A stretch of DNA of 54,854 nucleotides, from positions 1-54,854 of the forward strand of contig JANQJB010000156.1 of NCBI GenBank assembly GCA_028281865.1, read 5' to 3'. The DNA comes from Marinagarivorans sp. Its GTDB lineage: Bacteria; Pseudomonadota; Gammaproteobacteria; Pseudomonadales; Cellvibrionaceae. The notes beneath the pieces are model-generated. The model ran no database searches, was not told the origin of the DNA, and saw only the letters and a program-made list of their open reading frames with translations. Made by a program: the position numbers and the translations under genes. Below are positions 9,659 to 18,814 of the stretch, piece after piece (the stretch's first letter is position 1; each line of letters starts with the position of its first letter).

Positions 9659-10672
9659 TTAATTTGGCTCACCGTTCGATTTAATCGATATGAAGTCAAA
9701 ATTAAGTCGCAGCGCCGACAAAGCCAAGCTGATAATAAATGCAGCAGCTAATGGCCAAAAGAAAAGCGCTTTAATGGGGCGAAATATTTCACCCTCCTGG
9801 TCGATAGGCTCTAGTTCGTTTAATTCAGCATAAATTTCTTGCAGTTCTTTGGCGTTGCGTGCGCGAAAATATTGTCCACCTGTAGTCCGTGCGATGTATT
9901 GCAAAGTATTCTCATCTAAATCGCGGTCTGCACGTGTCGTTTGGCCGAAAAATCCGGTGCGCAAAACTTTATCTGAGGCGACGCCGATGGTGTAAATTTT
10001 TATTTTCGCAACTTTTGCGTGTTTGGCCGCTTCGGTTGGGCTGACCTCACTGGCTGTATCTTGCCCGTCGGTTAACAAAATAAGTACACGGCTCGACTCC
10101 GGACGTTTTTGCAGGCGCTTGATGGCAAGGCCGATTGCGTCTCCAATAGCCGTGGACCGCCCGGCAAACCCCAGTTGCGCTTCCTTTAACAACGTGCCCA
10201 CGGTCTCTCTATCAAATGTTAGCGGTGCCTGTACGTAGGCATTTTCGCCAAACAAAATTAAACTCAAACGGTCTGAAACGCGCGTCGAAACAAAATCACT
10301 GACAACAATTTTGACAAGTTCTATTCTCGAAATAGCGCGCCCGTTCCACTCCATATCGTTTTCGTCCATGCTTAACGACAAATCTACCGCAAGTAATAAA
10401 TCGCGTGCCTCTGTCGGCATTGCAACAGGTTCACCGACCCATTGGGGCCTGGCCGCCGCGGCAATTAATAGCAGCCAGAGCAGAATAGCCAATAATTTTT
10501 GCAGAAGTTTCTTTGGCTGAAAAAGCGATTCGTTTTCGCCTATGTTTGCCAACGTTTGATAAAACGGTACGCGCAAAGCACTGCTTTGCTCCTTAACTGC
10601 TGGAAGAAAAAAATAGGCCAGCGCCGGCACTGGTGCTAGCAAAAAAATCAGTGGCCATTCAAATTGCAGCAT
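9659..10672 (-). CDS. batA: BatA-like VWA-domain membrane protein
   Basis: Protein of 337 residues with an N-terminal BatA-type transmembrane region (about residues 5-25 and 55-75), a VWA domain carrying the MIDAS motif D97-L-S-L-S101 and the downstream TDGQD strand, and a C-terminal transmembrane helix near 305-325. The VWA fold binds a divalent metal and partner proteins in the periplasm. A short acidic insertion (DENDMEWNGRAIS) follows the MIDAS motif. It overlaps the upstream DUF4381 gene by 14 bases and is followed almost without gap by batB-batC, which indicates translational coupling. Confidence 0.92.
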   Translation of the reverse strand: MLQFEWPLIFLLAPVPALAYFFLPAVKEQSSALRVPFYQTLANIGENESLFQPKKLLQKLLAILLWLLLIAAAARPQWVGEPVAMPTEARDLLLAVDLSLSMDENDMEWNGRAISRIELVKIVVSDFVSTRVSDRLSLILFGENAYVQAPLTFDRETVGTLLKEAQLGFAGRSTAIGDAIGLAIKRLQKRPESSRVLILLTDGQDTASEVSPTEAAKHAKVAKIKIYTIGVASDKVLRTGFFGQTTRADRDLDENTLQYIARTTGGQYFRARNAKELQEIYAELNELEPIDQEGEIFRPIKALFFWPLAAAFIISLALSALRLNFDFISIKSNGEPN

Positions 10673-11324
10673 GCTTGACCTCCGCCTGAGGATATTGTGC
10701 AGCTGCTTTTTTTGTCGTTGAATCTAGCGCTTTATGTTTTTTAATCCACTGGCGGGCGAGCCCTAAAAGAAAACGCTTTTCTAGGTTTAGATTTTTTTGG
10801 TAAAGGCCGCTAAAGAGCGGAAAACAGTCTTTTGCATTAAAAATTTCTTGTCGCGCGCTGGCATTTAAAAAACTGAGCCATTTATTGCCGTAAAGCTGCA
10901 AAATATAATTCTTTTTGCGTGGGTAAGCCGACAGCGCGACTTGCTTCAGCAGCGTTGTAAGTGTAATGGCAAACTGTTCGTCATTTAGATTAGGGTCAAA
11001 CTGGGCTAACTTTTTCAGTGCTTCTCTGCGGTAAGCTGTTTGCTTAAGATAGTTTACGCTCGCGATTGCACCAGCGGTAACCAGCGTGATGATCAAAACT
11101 AAAACCACCCACCAGCCAAGCGCCGGGGGCCAAATGCCAATCGCTTCGGGTGGCGCGAGCGGTTGCATTTGTTCGAGCAATGCCTGAACCTGATTGTTGA
11201 CCGGAGAGGTGTTTTGTGTCGCTGGGTTTGCTGCGGTAAGCGGGGGTAAATTTACCGCTTCCGAAACCTCGGGTTCGGGAGTGGAGGGCGATGAGTGTGC
11301 AGGTAGATGCGAAGCAGAATCCAT
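10659..11324 (-). CDS. DUF4381 membrane protein of the bat operon
   Basis: Protein of 221 residues with a Pro/Ser/Thr-rich N-terminal stretch, one strong transmembrane helix near residues 65-92 (WPPALGWWVVLVLIITLVTA) and a basic helical cytoplasmic part. The arrangement and the PPEAIGIWPPALGWW signature match DUF4381, which nearly always sits between the DUF58 gene and batA. It overlaps DUF58 by one base (TAATG) and batA by 14 bases. The exact role is unknown. Confidence 0.87.
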   Translation of the reverse strand: MDSASHLPAHSSPSTPEPEVSEAVNLPPLTAANPATQNTSPVNNQVQALLEQMQPLAPPEAIGIWPPALGWWVVLVLIITLVTAGAIASVNYLKQTAYRREALKKLAQFDPNLNDEQFAITLTTLLKQVALSAYPRKKNYILQLYGNKWLSFLNASARQEIFNAKDCFPLFSGLYQKNLNLEKRFLLGLARQWIKKHKALDSTTKKAAAQYPQAEVKHAAI

Positions 11325-12286
11325 TAATCCACATTCCCCGGAGCTTGACGGTATTTTTTATTCCTCTTAGCTCCGTGTATTGTCAGTAGCATTTCTGTAG
11401 CGGGAATCTTTGTTGTTGCATCGACATATGAAATACCTGCATTTAAGCATTGAGCCTGCAGTAACTTCTTACGACAACTAATAACATGGGCATAATCTTC
11501 GCGCACGGCGGCCGCATCTATGCTCATCCGCTGCTTGGAATTTGAGACAGTAAATACGCCGCGATTGGGTAGAGATGTTTCCAACGGGTCAATAACATGG
11601 AATAGATTGACATCGGAGTGTTTACTTAACATCGTCAGAGTTTCTGCGCAGCTTTCATCTATATCGTGAAAATCAGAAATCAAAACGAGCAAACTTCCCG
11701 GCCGTGCAATGCGCCGAACCTCCTGCAGCATGGCTTCGATGTTGATAATGCTGCCAGTTGGTATTGGCTGTTGTAGTTGATGGTTGAAGTGGTTGACGCG
11801 ATTAATAAGCTCCATTAACGCGTGTTTACTATTTTTCGGTCGGATGTCAGCTTGTTCTTCATCGCCAAAAATAAGAGCGCCAATGCGATCGTTGTTGGCA
11901 CTCGCCGCCCACCCGACGAGGGTCGCTATATATGCGGCATAGACGGACTTAAGTTGCAGCTGGCTGCCAAAGAACATCGGTGAACGTTGGTCTAGCATGA
12001 CGAAAACGGGGCGTTCGCGCTCTTCCTGAAAGAGTTTGGTATAGGGCTTTTGCGTACGCGCGGTCACCCGCCAGTCAATTGTTCGTATATCGTCTCCCGC
12101 TTGATAGGGGCGAACTTCGGCAAACTCCATCCCTCTGCCGCGATAGCGCGTGCGAACATTACCGGAGAGCATGGATTGGCTGCGCCGACGGGCACTAAGA
12201 TCCAGTTCATGAGCATATTGGCGCAACTTAACCAGCTCCTCAGTGGTGGTATAAATTCCGTTTGTAGCGCGGTTTGCCGTGCCCAT
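11324..12286 (-). CDS. DUF58 domain protein (MoxR-associated)
   Basis: Protein of 320 residues. It contains the family signature YQAGDDIRTIDWRVTART near residues 61-78 and a degenerate VWA-like fold downstream (FVMLDQRSPM, LLVLISDFHDID). DUF58 proteins are encoded next to MoxR ATPases and probably link the ATPase to the VWA membrane proteins. There is no signal peptide, so a cytoplasmic location is likely. It starts 17 bases after the moxR stop. Confidence 0.9.
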   Translation of the reverse strand: MGTANRATNGIYTTTEELVKLRQYAHELDLSARRRSQSMLSGNVRTRYRGRGMEFAEVRPYQAGDDIRTIDWRVTARTQKPYTKLFQEERERPVFVMLDQRSPMFFGSQLQLKSVYAAYIATLVGWAASANNDRIGALIFGDEEQADIRPKNSKHALMELINRVNHFNHQLQQPIPTGSIINIEAMLQEVRRIARPGSLLVLISDFHDIDESCAETLTMLSKHSDVNLFHVIDPLETSLPNRGVFTVSNSKQRMSIDAAAVREDYAHVISCRKKLLQAQCLNAGISYVDATTKIPATEMLLTIHGAKRNKKYRQAPGNVD

Positions 12287-12303
12287 AATCTTGCTGATAA
12301 TTC

Positions 12304-13266
12304 CTATAAAACTGACACGTGTTGCAGTAAGGTATTAATCACATTGTCGGGCGTTAAGCCGCTCGCTTCTGCTTCAAAACTGAGTAACAAGCGGTGGCGA
12401 TAGACGTCGTGAATAACCGCCTGTACATCATCGGGCGAGACAAAATCGCGCTGACACAGCCAGGCGTGAACGCGCGAACAGCGATCCAAGCTAATGGTAG
12501 CGCGGGGGCTAATGCCAAATTCAATCCATTTACCGAGTTCTGCACTATATTTTTCCGGTGAGCGTGTCGCCTCGGTAAGTTGAACGATATAGGTTTCTAC
12601 CGCTTCGGACATATGCACGGCTTGCGCCTCGCTGCGTGCAGCAAAGATAGTCTCTTCGCTCACGACATCGGCTGCTTGTGGCTGGGTCTGCGAAAATTCT
12701 TGGCGGGCGATTTTTAAAATTTGGCGCTCCGCCTCGACGTCGGGATAATCGACTTTTACGTGCATTAAGAAACGGTCAAGTTGGGCTTCCGGAAGGGGAT
12801 AAGTACCCTCTTGCTCAATCGGGTTTTGTGTCGCCATCACGAGAAAAAGCGAGGGGAGTTTATAAGTCGATTTCCCTACACTAATTTGGCGCTCTGCCAT
12901 TGCTTCAAGCAGGGCCGATTGCACTTTAGCGGGCGCGCGGTTAATTTCGTCGGCCAGTACAAGGTTGTGGAAAATGGGACCGCGCTGAAATTCAAATGTG
13001 CCGGTCTCAGGCCGGTAGATATCGGTGCCTGTTACATCAGACGGCAGCAAATCTGGGGTAAACTGCACGCGATGGAAATTGCCTTCGATGCCATCCGCGA
13101 GAGATTTAATCGCTTTAGTCTTGGCCAGGCCTGGAGCGCCTTCTACTAGAAGATGGCCATCTGCGATAAGTGCGATCAAAATTCGTTCAATTAAATCGGG
13201 TTGACCTACAATTTGGTCATTTAGTGAGCTCTTAAGTTTTAATAAAGCTTCAAGTGCAACTGACAT
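12304..13266 (-). CDS. moxR: MoxR-family AAA+ ATPase
   Basis: First gene of the operon. A 320-residue AAA+ ATPase with Walker A GAPGLAKT (residues 43-50), Walker B LVLADEINRA with the following PAKVQSALLEAM segment, and a sensor-1 region ATQNPIEQEGTYPLPEAQLDRF, all diagnostic for the MoxR subgroup (AAA_3 plus the AAA lid). These ATPases act as chaperone-like factors that mature or remodel VWA-containing complexes. The ATG at 13266 is the natural start. The gene is divergent from gdhB, with about 350 bases between them that should hold both promoters. Confidence 0.95.
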   Translation of the reverse strand: MSVALEALLKLKSSLNDQIVGQPDLIERILIALIADGHLLVEGAPGLAKTKAIKSLADGIEGNFHRVQFTPDLLPSDVTGTDIYRPETGTFEFQRGPIFHNLVLADEINRAPAKVQSALLEAMAERQISVGKSTYKLPSLFLVMATQNPIEQEGTYPLPEAQLDRFLMHVKVDYPDVEAERQILKIARQEFSQTQPQAADVVSEETIFAARSEAQAVHMSEAVETYIVQLTEATRSPEKYSAELGKWIEFGISPRATISLDRCSRVHAWLCQRDFVSPDDVQAVIHDVYRHRLLLSFEAEASGLTPDNVINTLLQHVSVL

Positions 13267-13619
13267 ATGAAAAACTAAAGCCTTTTTCTTTATTTAAACG
13301 CCAATATTAAGGCGAATTTTTAGGTTCAAAATAAGTCAAAGCCACCTTCGACGTAATGCGTTGCCGACTAGTTCCCTATTACTCAGCCAAATGCTATGAA
13401 AAGCGCGTCCGATGGGGCGTAAGCGGCTATATTACTTATAGAAACTTCGATTTCGTATAAGCAACGGCTGCGCATTTTAGTGTTGTCACAGCATAGAATC
13501 CAGCGTGGCAGCCGCAGCTCGGCTAATTTGGGGCTTAGGTAGCGAAAGTTAACACCCGTTGTACTGTCGATAGCCCCAGTGAGCCTAGGACCCTGTCGTT
13601 AATAAAAAGAGACCGAAAT
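13267..13619. other. Divergent intergenic region moxR / gdhB
   Basis: No open reading frame of interest and no RNA gene recognised. By position it must contain the promoters of the moxR-bat operon and of the glutamate dehydrogenase gene. I see no clear -35/-10 pair or operator that I would assign. A purine-rich stretch (AAAAAGAGACCG) shortly before 13620 can serve as the ribosome binding site. Confidence 0.5.
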
Positions 13620-16600
13620 ATGACCATTGCTGCAAGTATTCCGAATGTCGATGAGCTTAAGCAAGCTTGGAATCAAACGCTTCCCTTTGAGGAGCAACCG
13701 CACTACTTGCGTTTTGTCGATGCGTTTTATACTCAGTTTCCCTTCGTCGATGTCAGCCAGCGGCAGAAGTCCGACATGATTGCAAGCCTGGCGGGTTCGT
13801 GGCGGAGTGTACGCGAATTCGATGTTTCCGGCACCAAAGTTGAAGTTTTTAATCCCAGTTTAAAAGAACACGGATGGTCTTGCGGCCGAACAGTGCTAAC
13901 GGTGTTGCAGCGCGATATGCCATTCTTGGTCGACTCGATTCGCCTTGAGTTGAACCGCAGGGAGCTGCCGATTTATGTGGTGAAAAGCACGGTTTACCGA
14001 GTGGAGCGAAACTCAGAGGGGACGGTTCATCATTTTTATACCGAGGATGGCCCAGAAGATGACGCCAAGGGCTCCAAGGAAGCCTTTGTTTATTTCGAGA
14101 TAGGCATAATCCCCGAAGAAGATGAGCGCAACGCGCTAGCCGAAAATATTCGTCGCGTGCTCGAAAAAGTGAGTGTCGTTGTCGCCGATTATAAAACCAT
14201 GCTGCAGAAAACGAGTGAGTTGCAAGCGAGCATCGAAAAACAAATCGATAGAGCGGCTAGCGAATACGTTTCACTACGTGAAGATGCTGATTTTATTAAC
14301 TGGCTGGGCCAGTCGCATTTTACTTTTTTAGGCTATCGGGAACTTGATTTGGTCAATGTCGGTGGCGAATCAAAATTGGTCGAAAAAAACGACGAGCGAC
14401 TCGGTATTTTTCGTTTGCTCGATGAGCCTGCCGCTGATATAGATGCCAATGATCATACTGGCGTTGCGCACTTCTACGAAAGTAAAACGGCGATTTCTTT
14501 TTCGATGTCTTCGCGACGTTCCGATATTCATCGCTCGATATATCCGAATTATATTGTTGTAAAGCGTTTTAGTCCGGATGGAAAGGTGATTGGGGAAGGG
14601 CGCTTGATAGGTTTTTTTACCTATTCTGTTTACAGTCATACACCATTTGAAATCCCCATTGTTAGAAAAAAAGTGGAGCGCATAGTCGGGCGCTCGCAGT
14701 GGCATCCCACGAGCCACGACGGAAAAGCCTTGCGCAGAATTATCGAAATTTTTCCGCGTGATGAGTTGTTTCAAGCGACAGAAGATGAATTATTCGAAAC
14801 CATTATGGGTGTGGCAGGTATTAACGAGCGCCGGGTTGTAAGGCTGTTTGCTCGGCTCGATCCGTTTGAAAACTTTGTAACTGCAATTGCCTATGTGCCG
14901 CGCGATATATACAACACGCGTATTCGCAAAAAAATAGAAAACTTTGTTGCCGCTGAAATTGGTGCTGTCGAACACGAAGCTACGACATTTTTTTCCGAAT
15001 CGATATTAGCTCGTGCTTATTTTGTTTTCCGGCTCTCGGGTAAAGATATTGACCAGCAAAAGTTTGCCAATTTAGAAGCCAACGTTATTGAGCTTGTTAG
15101 AGCCTGGGATGACCATTTTGAACATGCGTTAATTGACGCTCATGGTGAAGCCGAGGGTTTGCGTTATTTTCGGAAATTTCGTCACGCCTTTCCAATAGCC
15201 TATCAGGAAATGTTTGATGCGCGCGAAACCGTTCAGGATATTGCGCTGATGGAGCAATTGCGTGACAGCAGCGATATTGCAATGAACTTTTTCCAATCTC
15301 ACAATGCCGGCAAACGTGATTTGCGCTTCAAGGTCCTGCGCATCAATCAGCCGATTGAACTCTCTGACATTATTCCGATATTGGAAAATTTTGGTTTGCG
15401 CGTTCTCGGTGAACATCCTTTTTCGATTAATTTCTTTGACCATGACGGGCGCCAATCCACTGTAAGGATGCACGATTTCTCCTTACATTTGGCCTCGGAT
15501 GTTGAGATGTCAATCACCAAACTTCGGCCTATTTTTGAAGAGGCTTTCGCGGCGATATGGCTCAACAGGGCTGAGACAGATGGCTTTAATCACCTGGTGA
15601 TATTGGCTGAGTTGAATTGGCGGGAAGTTGTAGTGCTAAGAACTTATGCTGCGTATATGAAACAGACGCAGTTTAATTTCGGACATGATTATATTGCCGA
15701 TGTTTTGGCTCTGCACCCTAAAATCGCCAAACTTTTAATTTCCCTATTCCATGCGCGGTTTGACCCGACAAATAGCGATACCGAAGCCGAGGAGGAAATT
15801 CGCAATTCGATTTTAGCGGAGCTCGAAGGTGTAAGAAACCTAAATGAAGATAGGATTCTACGTCGTTATGTCGATATGATAAGTGCGACGTTGCGCACGA
15901 ATTTTTACCAAGTTAACGCAGAGGGCGAAGCGGCTGATTACTTAGTCATAAAACTTAGCCCGATAAATATTCCCGATATTCCGGAACCGCGCTTAAATTT
16001 TGAGATATTTGTTTATTCACCGCGTATTGAAGGTGTACATTTGCGCGGTGGTAAAGTCGCTCGTGGAGGCTTGCGTTGGTCTGACCGTTTGCAAGACTAT
16101 CGCACGGAGATTTTAGGCTTGGTTAAAGCCCAACAAGTTAAAAATTCAGTGATTGTTCCCAGTGGTGCGAAAGGTGGCTTTATTGCTAAACAGATTCCGG
16201 TGAATGCATCACGCGATGAACAATTTAAACAAGGTGTTCAGTGTTATCAAAAGTTTATCTCCGGTTTACTTGACGTAACGGACAACTATATTGACGGCAA
16301 AGTTGTCTCTCCGAGCAATGTTGTGTGTAAGGATGACGATGATCCCTACCTTGTTGTAGCTGCGGATAAAGGAACAGCGACTTTCTCTGATATTGCGAAC
16401 GAAATTTCTTTAGCCAAACAGCACTGGTTGGGCGACGCTTTTGCCTCCGGTGGAAGCCAAGGTTACGATCACAAAGCGATGGGTATCACCGCGCGGGGCG
16501 CTTGGGTGAGTGTGCAGCGTCATTTTCGTGAACGCGGTTTAGATGTCCAGACTCAAGATTTTACTGTCATCGGGATAGGCGATATGTCGGGTGATGTTTT

Positions 16601-18476
16601 TGGCAATGGTATGTTGTTGTCGGGGCATATTTGTTTGGTCGCCGCATTTAATCATCTACATATTTTTGTCGATCCTACTCCAGATGCTGCCACCAGTTTC
16701 AAAGAACGGAAAAGATTATTTGAATTGCCGCGCAGCAGCTGGACGGATTATAACAAGGAATTAATTTCGGCCGGTGGTGGTATTTTCTCGCGTGCCGAGA
16801 AATCAATTGCGATATCAGCGGAAATGAAAAAAATATTTTCTATTGAACACGACAAATTAGCGCCACACGATTTAATCAATGCCTTACTTAAGTCTCCTGT
16901 TGATTTAATTTGGAATGGTGGTATTGGCACGTATGTCAAAGGCGAACAGGAATCCCATGCCGATGTGGGGGACAAAGCCAACGACAATTTAAGAGTGAAT
17001 GGGTCTGAGTTGCGATGTAAGGTCTTTGGCGAGGGTGGTAATCTCGGCGTTACGCAGTTGGGGCGGGTCGATTTTTGTTTGTCCGAGGGCGCATGTAATA
17101 CCGATTTTATTGACAATGCTGCGGGTGTTGATTGTTCGGATCATGAAGTCAATATCAAAATTTTGTTAGCCGAGTTAATCAGCGCTGGCGATTTGACTGA
17201 AAAACAAAGAAATATTTTGCTTGAAGAAATGACCGATGAGGTAGCTGAACTTGTATTGCGTAATAATTATCGCCAAACACAATGCCTCAGTTATGCGGAG
17301 AGTCAAGTTGCCGTGCGTTCAAGCGAATATAGGCGTTTAATTCATTCGCTAGAGGATGAGGGTAGACTGGATCGCGCATTGGAGTTTTTACCTGACGAAG
17401 AAACACTCGGTGAGCGCAATGCGCAGGGGCAATATCTTACTCGGCCAGAATTGTCGGTATTGCTCTCCTACGCCAAGGTGATGTTAAAAGAGGAATTTTT
17501 AAACGCGGCCATTCACCAAGATCCTTATATCGTGCAGTTTGTTGAAGGTGCCTTTCCGAATAAATTAAGACAGCGTTATCGGGAGCAAATATACTCTCAT
17601 CGCTTGTTACCAGAAATTGTCGCCACGCAAGTTGCCAATGATCTTATTAACAATCTCGGCATAAACGCTGTACATCGCCTGGTAGATTCTAGCAGTGTGA
17701 ATATCTTTGATATTGCTAAAGCTTACGTTGTCGCGCGCGATGTTTTCAGTTTTGAAGATATTCAAATGCTAATCGAGTCTTTGGATAATAAAGTGCCGGC
17801 AAAATTGCAAATGGAAATTTTTGAAATTACTGTGCGCAGAGTTCGACGAGCGACGCGCTGGTTTTTGAAGAACCGGCGCAATCGTCTGGAACCGAAACAA
17901 GAGGTTGAAGCATTTAAATCAAAGTTGGTTTGTATCGTTAACGAGATTGGTAACGTGCTTGAGGGCGGGGCGAAAGATGCTTGGGAGAGCCGTTTAAATT
18001 ATTTTCGCGAATTCAATTTAGATGAATCTTGGTGTAAATGGTTGGCGATGCCGGATAATTTGTTTGCCGGTCTCGGTATGGTAGAGGCCGCTAGAGTAGC
18101 GGATTCGGAAGTCGAGTCTGCGTTGAGCGTGTTCTACCATCTGCACGGTAGTTTGCAAACGGATTGGTTGGCTACACAAATTTCTTCCGTTGCTGTTGAA
18201 AATATTTGGCAAGCAAAAGCTCGAGAATCTCTGCTCGATGAATTAGAAATTCAAATTCGTCGTTTAGCTGTCGCTATATTGGGCAGTTGCAGGAGTAACG
18301 AAATTGCCGCGTGTATAAATCAAAATCTTCCCGCTGATCACCCGTCGGTGCAACGTTGGAATGAATTGATTGCGGAGCTTAAATGCGTTCAGCGCTATGA
18401 TTTTGCGATGTTCTCTGTCGTTAATAGTGAGCTGATTGGTTTAGCGAGTGCGGTGCAAAAGGAGTTGGAACAGTAG
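13620..18476 (+). CDS. gdhB: NAD-specific glutamate dehydrogenase, large (180-kDa) class
   Basis: Catalyses oxidative deamination of L-glutamate to 2-oxoglutarate with NAD+, a catabolic reaction in the cytoplasm. The 1618-residue length is that of the Pseudomonas GdhB/Streptomyces L_180 class. An N-terminal half with ACT-like modules is followed by the catalytic domain, with the glutamate-binding region RGGKVARGGLRWSDRLQDYR near residue 810-830 and the lysine-containing strand VKNSVIVPSGAKGGF just after it. The nucleotide-binding part includes TVIGIGDMSGDVFGNGML and GGIGTYVKG. The start ATG is preceded by AGAGACCGAAAT, a usable ribosome binding site. The family is usually controlled allosterically by amino acids such as arginine or aspartate; that is family knowledge. 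Confidence 0.97.
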   Translation: MTIAASIPNVDELKQAWNQTLPFEEQPHYLRFVDAFYTQFPFVDVSQRQKSDMIASLAGSWRSVREFDVSGTKVEVFNPSLKEHGWSCGRTVLTVLQRDMPFLVDSIRLELNRRELPIYVVKSTVYRVERNSEGTVHHFYTEDGPEDDAKGSKEAFVYFEIGIIPEEDERNALAENIRRVLEKVSVVVADYKTMLQKTSELQASIEKQIDRAASEYVSLREDADFINWLGQSHFTFLGYRELDLVNVGGESKLVEKNDERLGIFRLLDEPAADIDANDHTGVAHFYESKTAISFSMSSRRSDIHRSIYPNYIVVKRFSPDGKVIGEGRLIGFFTYSVYSHTPFEIPIVRKKVERIVGRSQWHPTSHDGKALRRIIEIFPRDELFQATEDELFETIMGVAGINERRVVRLFARLDPFENFVTAIAYVPRDIYNTRIRKKIENFVAAEIGAVEHEATTFFSESILARAYFVFRLSGKDIDQQKFANLEANVIELVRAWDDHFEHALIDAHGEAEGLRYFRKFRHAFPIAYQEMFDARETVQDIALMEQLRDSSDIAMNFFQSHNAGKRDLRFKVLRINQPIELSDIIPILENFGLRVLGEHPFSINFFDHDGRQSTVRMHDFSLHLASDVEMSITKLRPIFEEAFAAIWLNRAETDGFNHLVILAELNWREVVVLRTYAAYMKQTQFNFGHDYIADVLALHPKIAKLLISLFHARFDPTNSDTEAEEEIRNSILAELEGVRNLNEDRILRRYVDMISATLRTNFYQVNAEGEAADYLVIKLSPINIPDIPEPRLNFEIFVYSPRIEGVHLRGGKVARGGLRWSDRLQDYRTEILGLVKAQQVKNSVIVPSGAKGGFIAKQIPVNASRDEQFKQGVQCYQKFISGLLDVTDNYIDGKVVSPSNVVCKDDDDPYLVVAADKGTATFSDIANEISLAKQHWLGDAFASGGSQGYDHKAMGITARGAWVSVQRHFRERGLDVQTQDFTVIGIGDMSGDVFGNGMLLSGHICLVAAFNHLHIFVDPTPDAATSFKERKRLFELPRSSWTDYNKELISAGGGIFSRAEKSIAISAEMKKIFSIEHDKLAPHDLINALLKSPVDLIWNGGIGTYVKGEQESHADVGDKANDNLRVNGSELRCKVFGEGGNLGVTQLGRVDFCLSEGACNTDFIDNAAGVDCSDHEVNIKILLAELISAGDLTEKQRNILLEEMTDEVAELVLRNNYRQTQCLSYAESQVAVRSSEYRRLIHSLEDEGRLDRALEFLPDEETLGERNAQGQYLTRPELSVLLSYAKVMLKEEFLNAAIHQDPYIVQFVEGAFPNKLRQRYREQIYSHRLLPEIVATQVANDLINNLGINAVHRLVDSSSVNIFDIAKAYVVARDVFSFEDIQMLIESLDNKVPAKLQMEIFEITVRRVRRATRWFLKNRRNRLEPKQEVEAFKSKLVCIVNEIGNVLEGGAKDAWESRLNYFREFNLDESWCKWLAMPDNLFAGLGMVEAARVADSEVESALSVFYHLHGSLQTDWLATQISSVAVENIWQAKARESLLDELEIQIRRLAVAILGSCRSNEIAACINQNLPADHPSVQRWNELIAELKCVQRYDFAMFSVVNSELIGLASAVQKELEQ

Positions 18477-18592
18477 TACATTAAAGCCTTTTATAAAAAA
18501 TCGCCAATTTTTAAGGTTTTGTGATGGTCGTAACGGAAATAGTGATCACTTATAAAAGCGCTTTACTTTGTAAGTTTTGATTGAGGATAATT

Positions 18593-18814
18593 ATGTCTGA
18601 TAGCATATCCGTAAATTTACATATTTCAGCTGAAGAATTTTTAAAATTGTATAAAGGCTCGGCAAAGTCGGTTGTTACGGAATCTGTAGATGGGCGGCGA
18701 ATTCGCTTTCCAGCACGTATCTTACAACCTTATGTGACAAAGAACGGAGTCGAAGGGAGTTTTAAGATATATTTTGATGAAAAAGGAAAATTTAAGTGGA
18801 TAGATCGCCTGTAG
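18593..18814 (+). CDS. DUF2835 family small protein
   Basis: A 73-residue protein with the DUF2835 pattern: ISAEEFLKLYKGSAKSVV, DGRRIRFPA, ILQPYVTKNGVEGSF and a final FDEKGKF. The function of this gammaproteobacterial family is not known. The ATG at 18593 is chosen over the TTG at 18581 because TTGAGGATAATT then serves as Shine-Dalgarno at good spacing. The gene follows gdhB by 116 bases and its end overlaps the start of the S41 protease gene by 19 bases. Confidence 0.85.
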   Translation: MSDSISVNLHISAEEFLKLYKGSAKSVVTESVDGRRIRFPARILQPYVTKNGVEGSFKIYFDEKGKFKWIDRL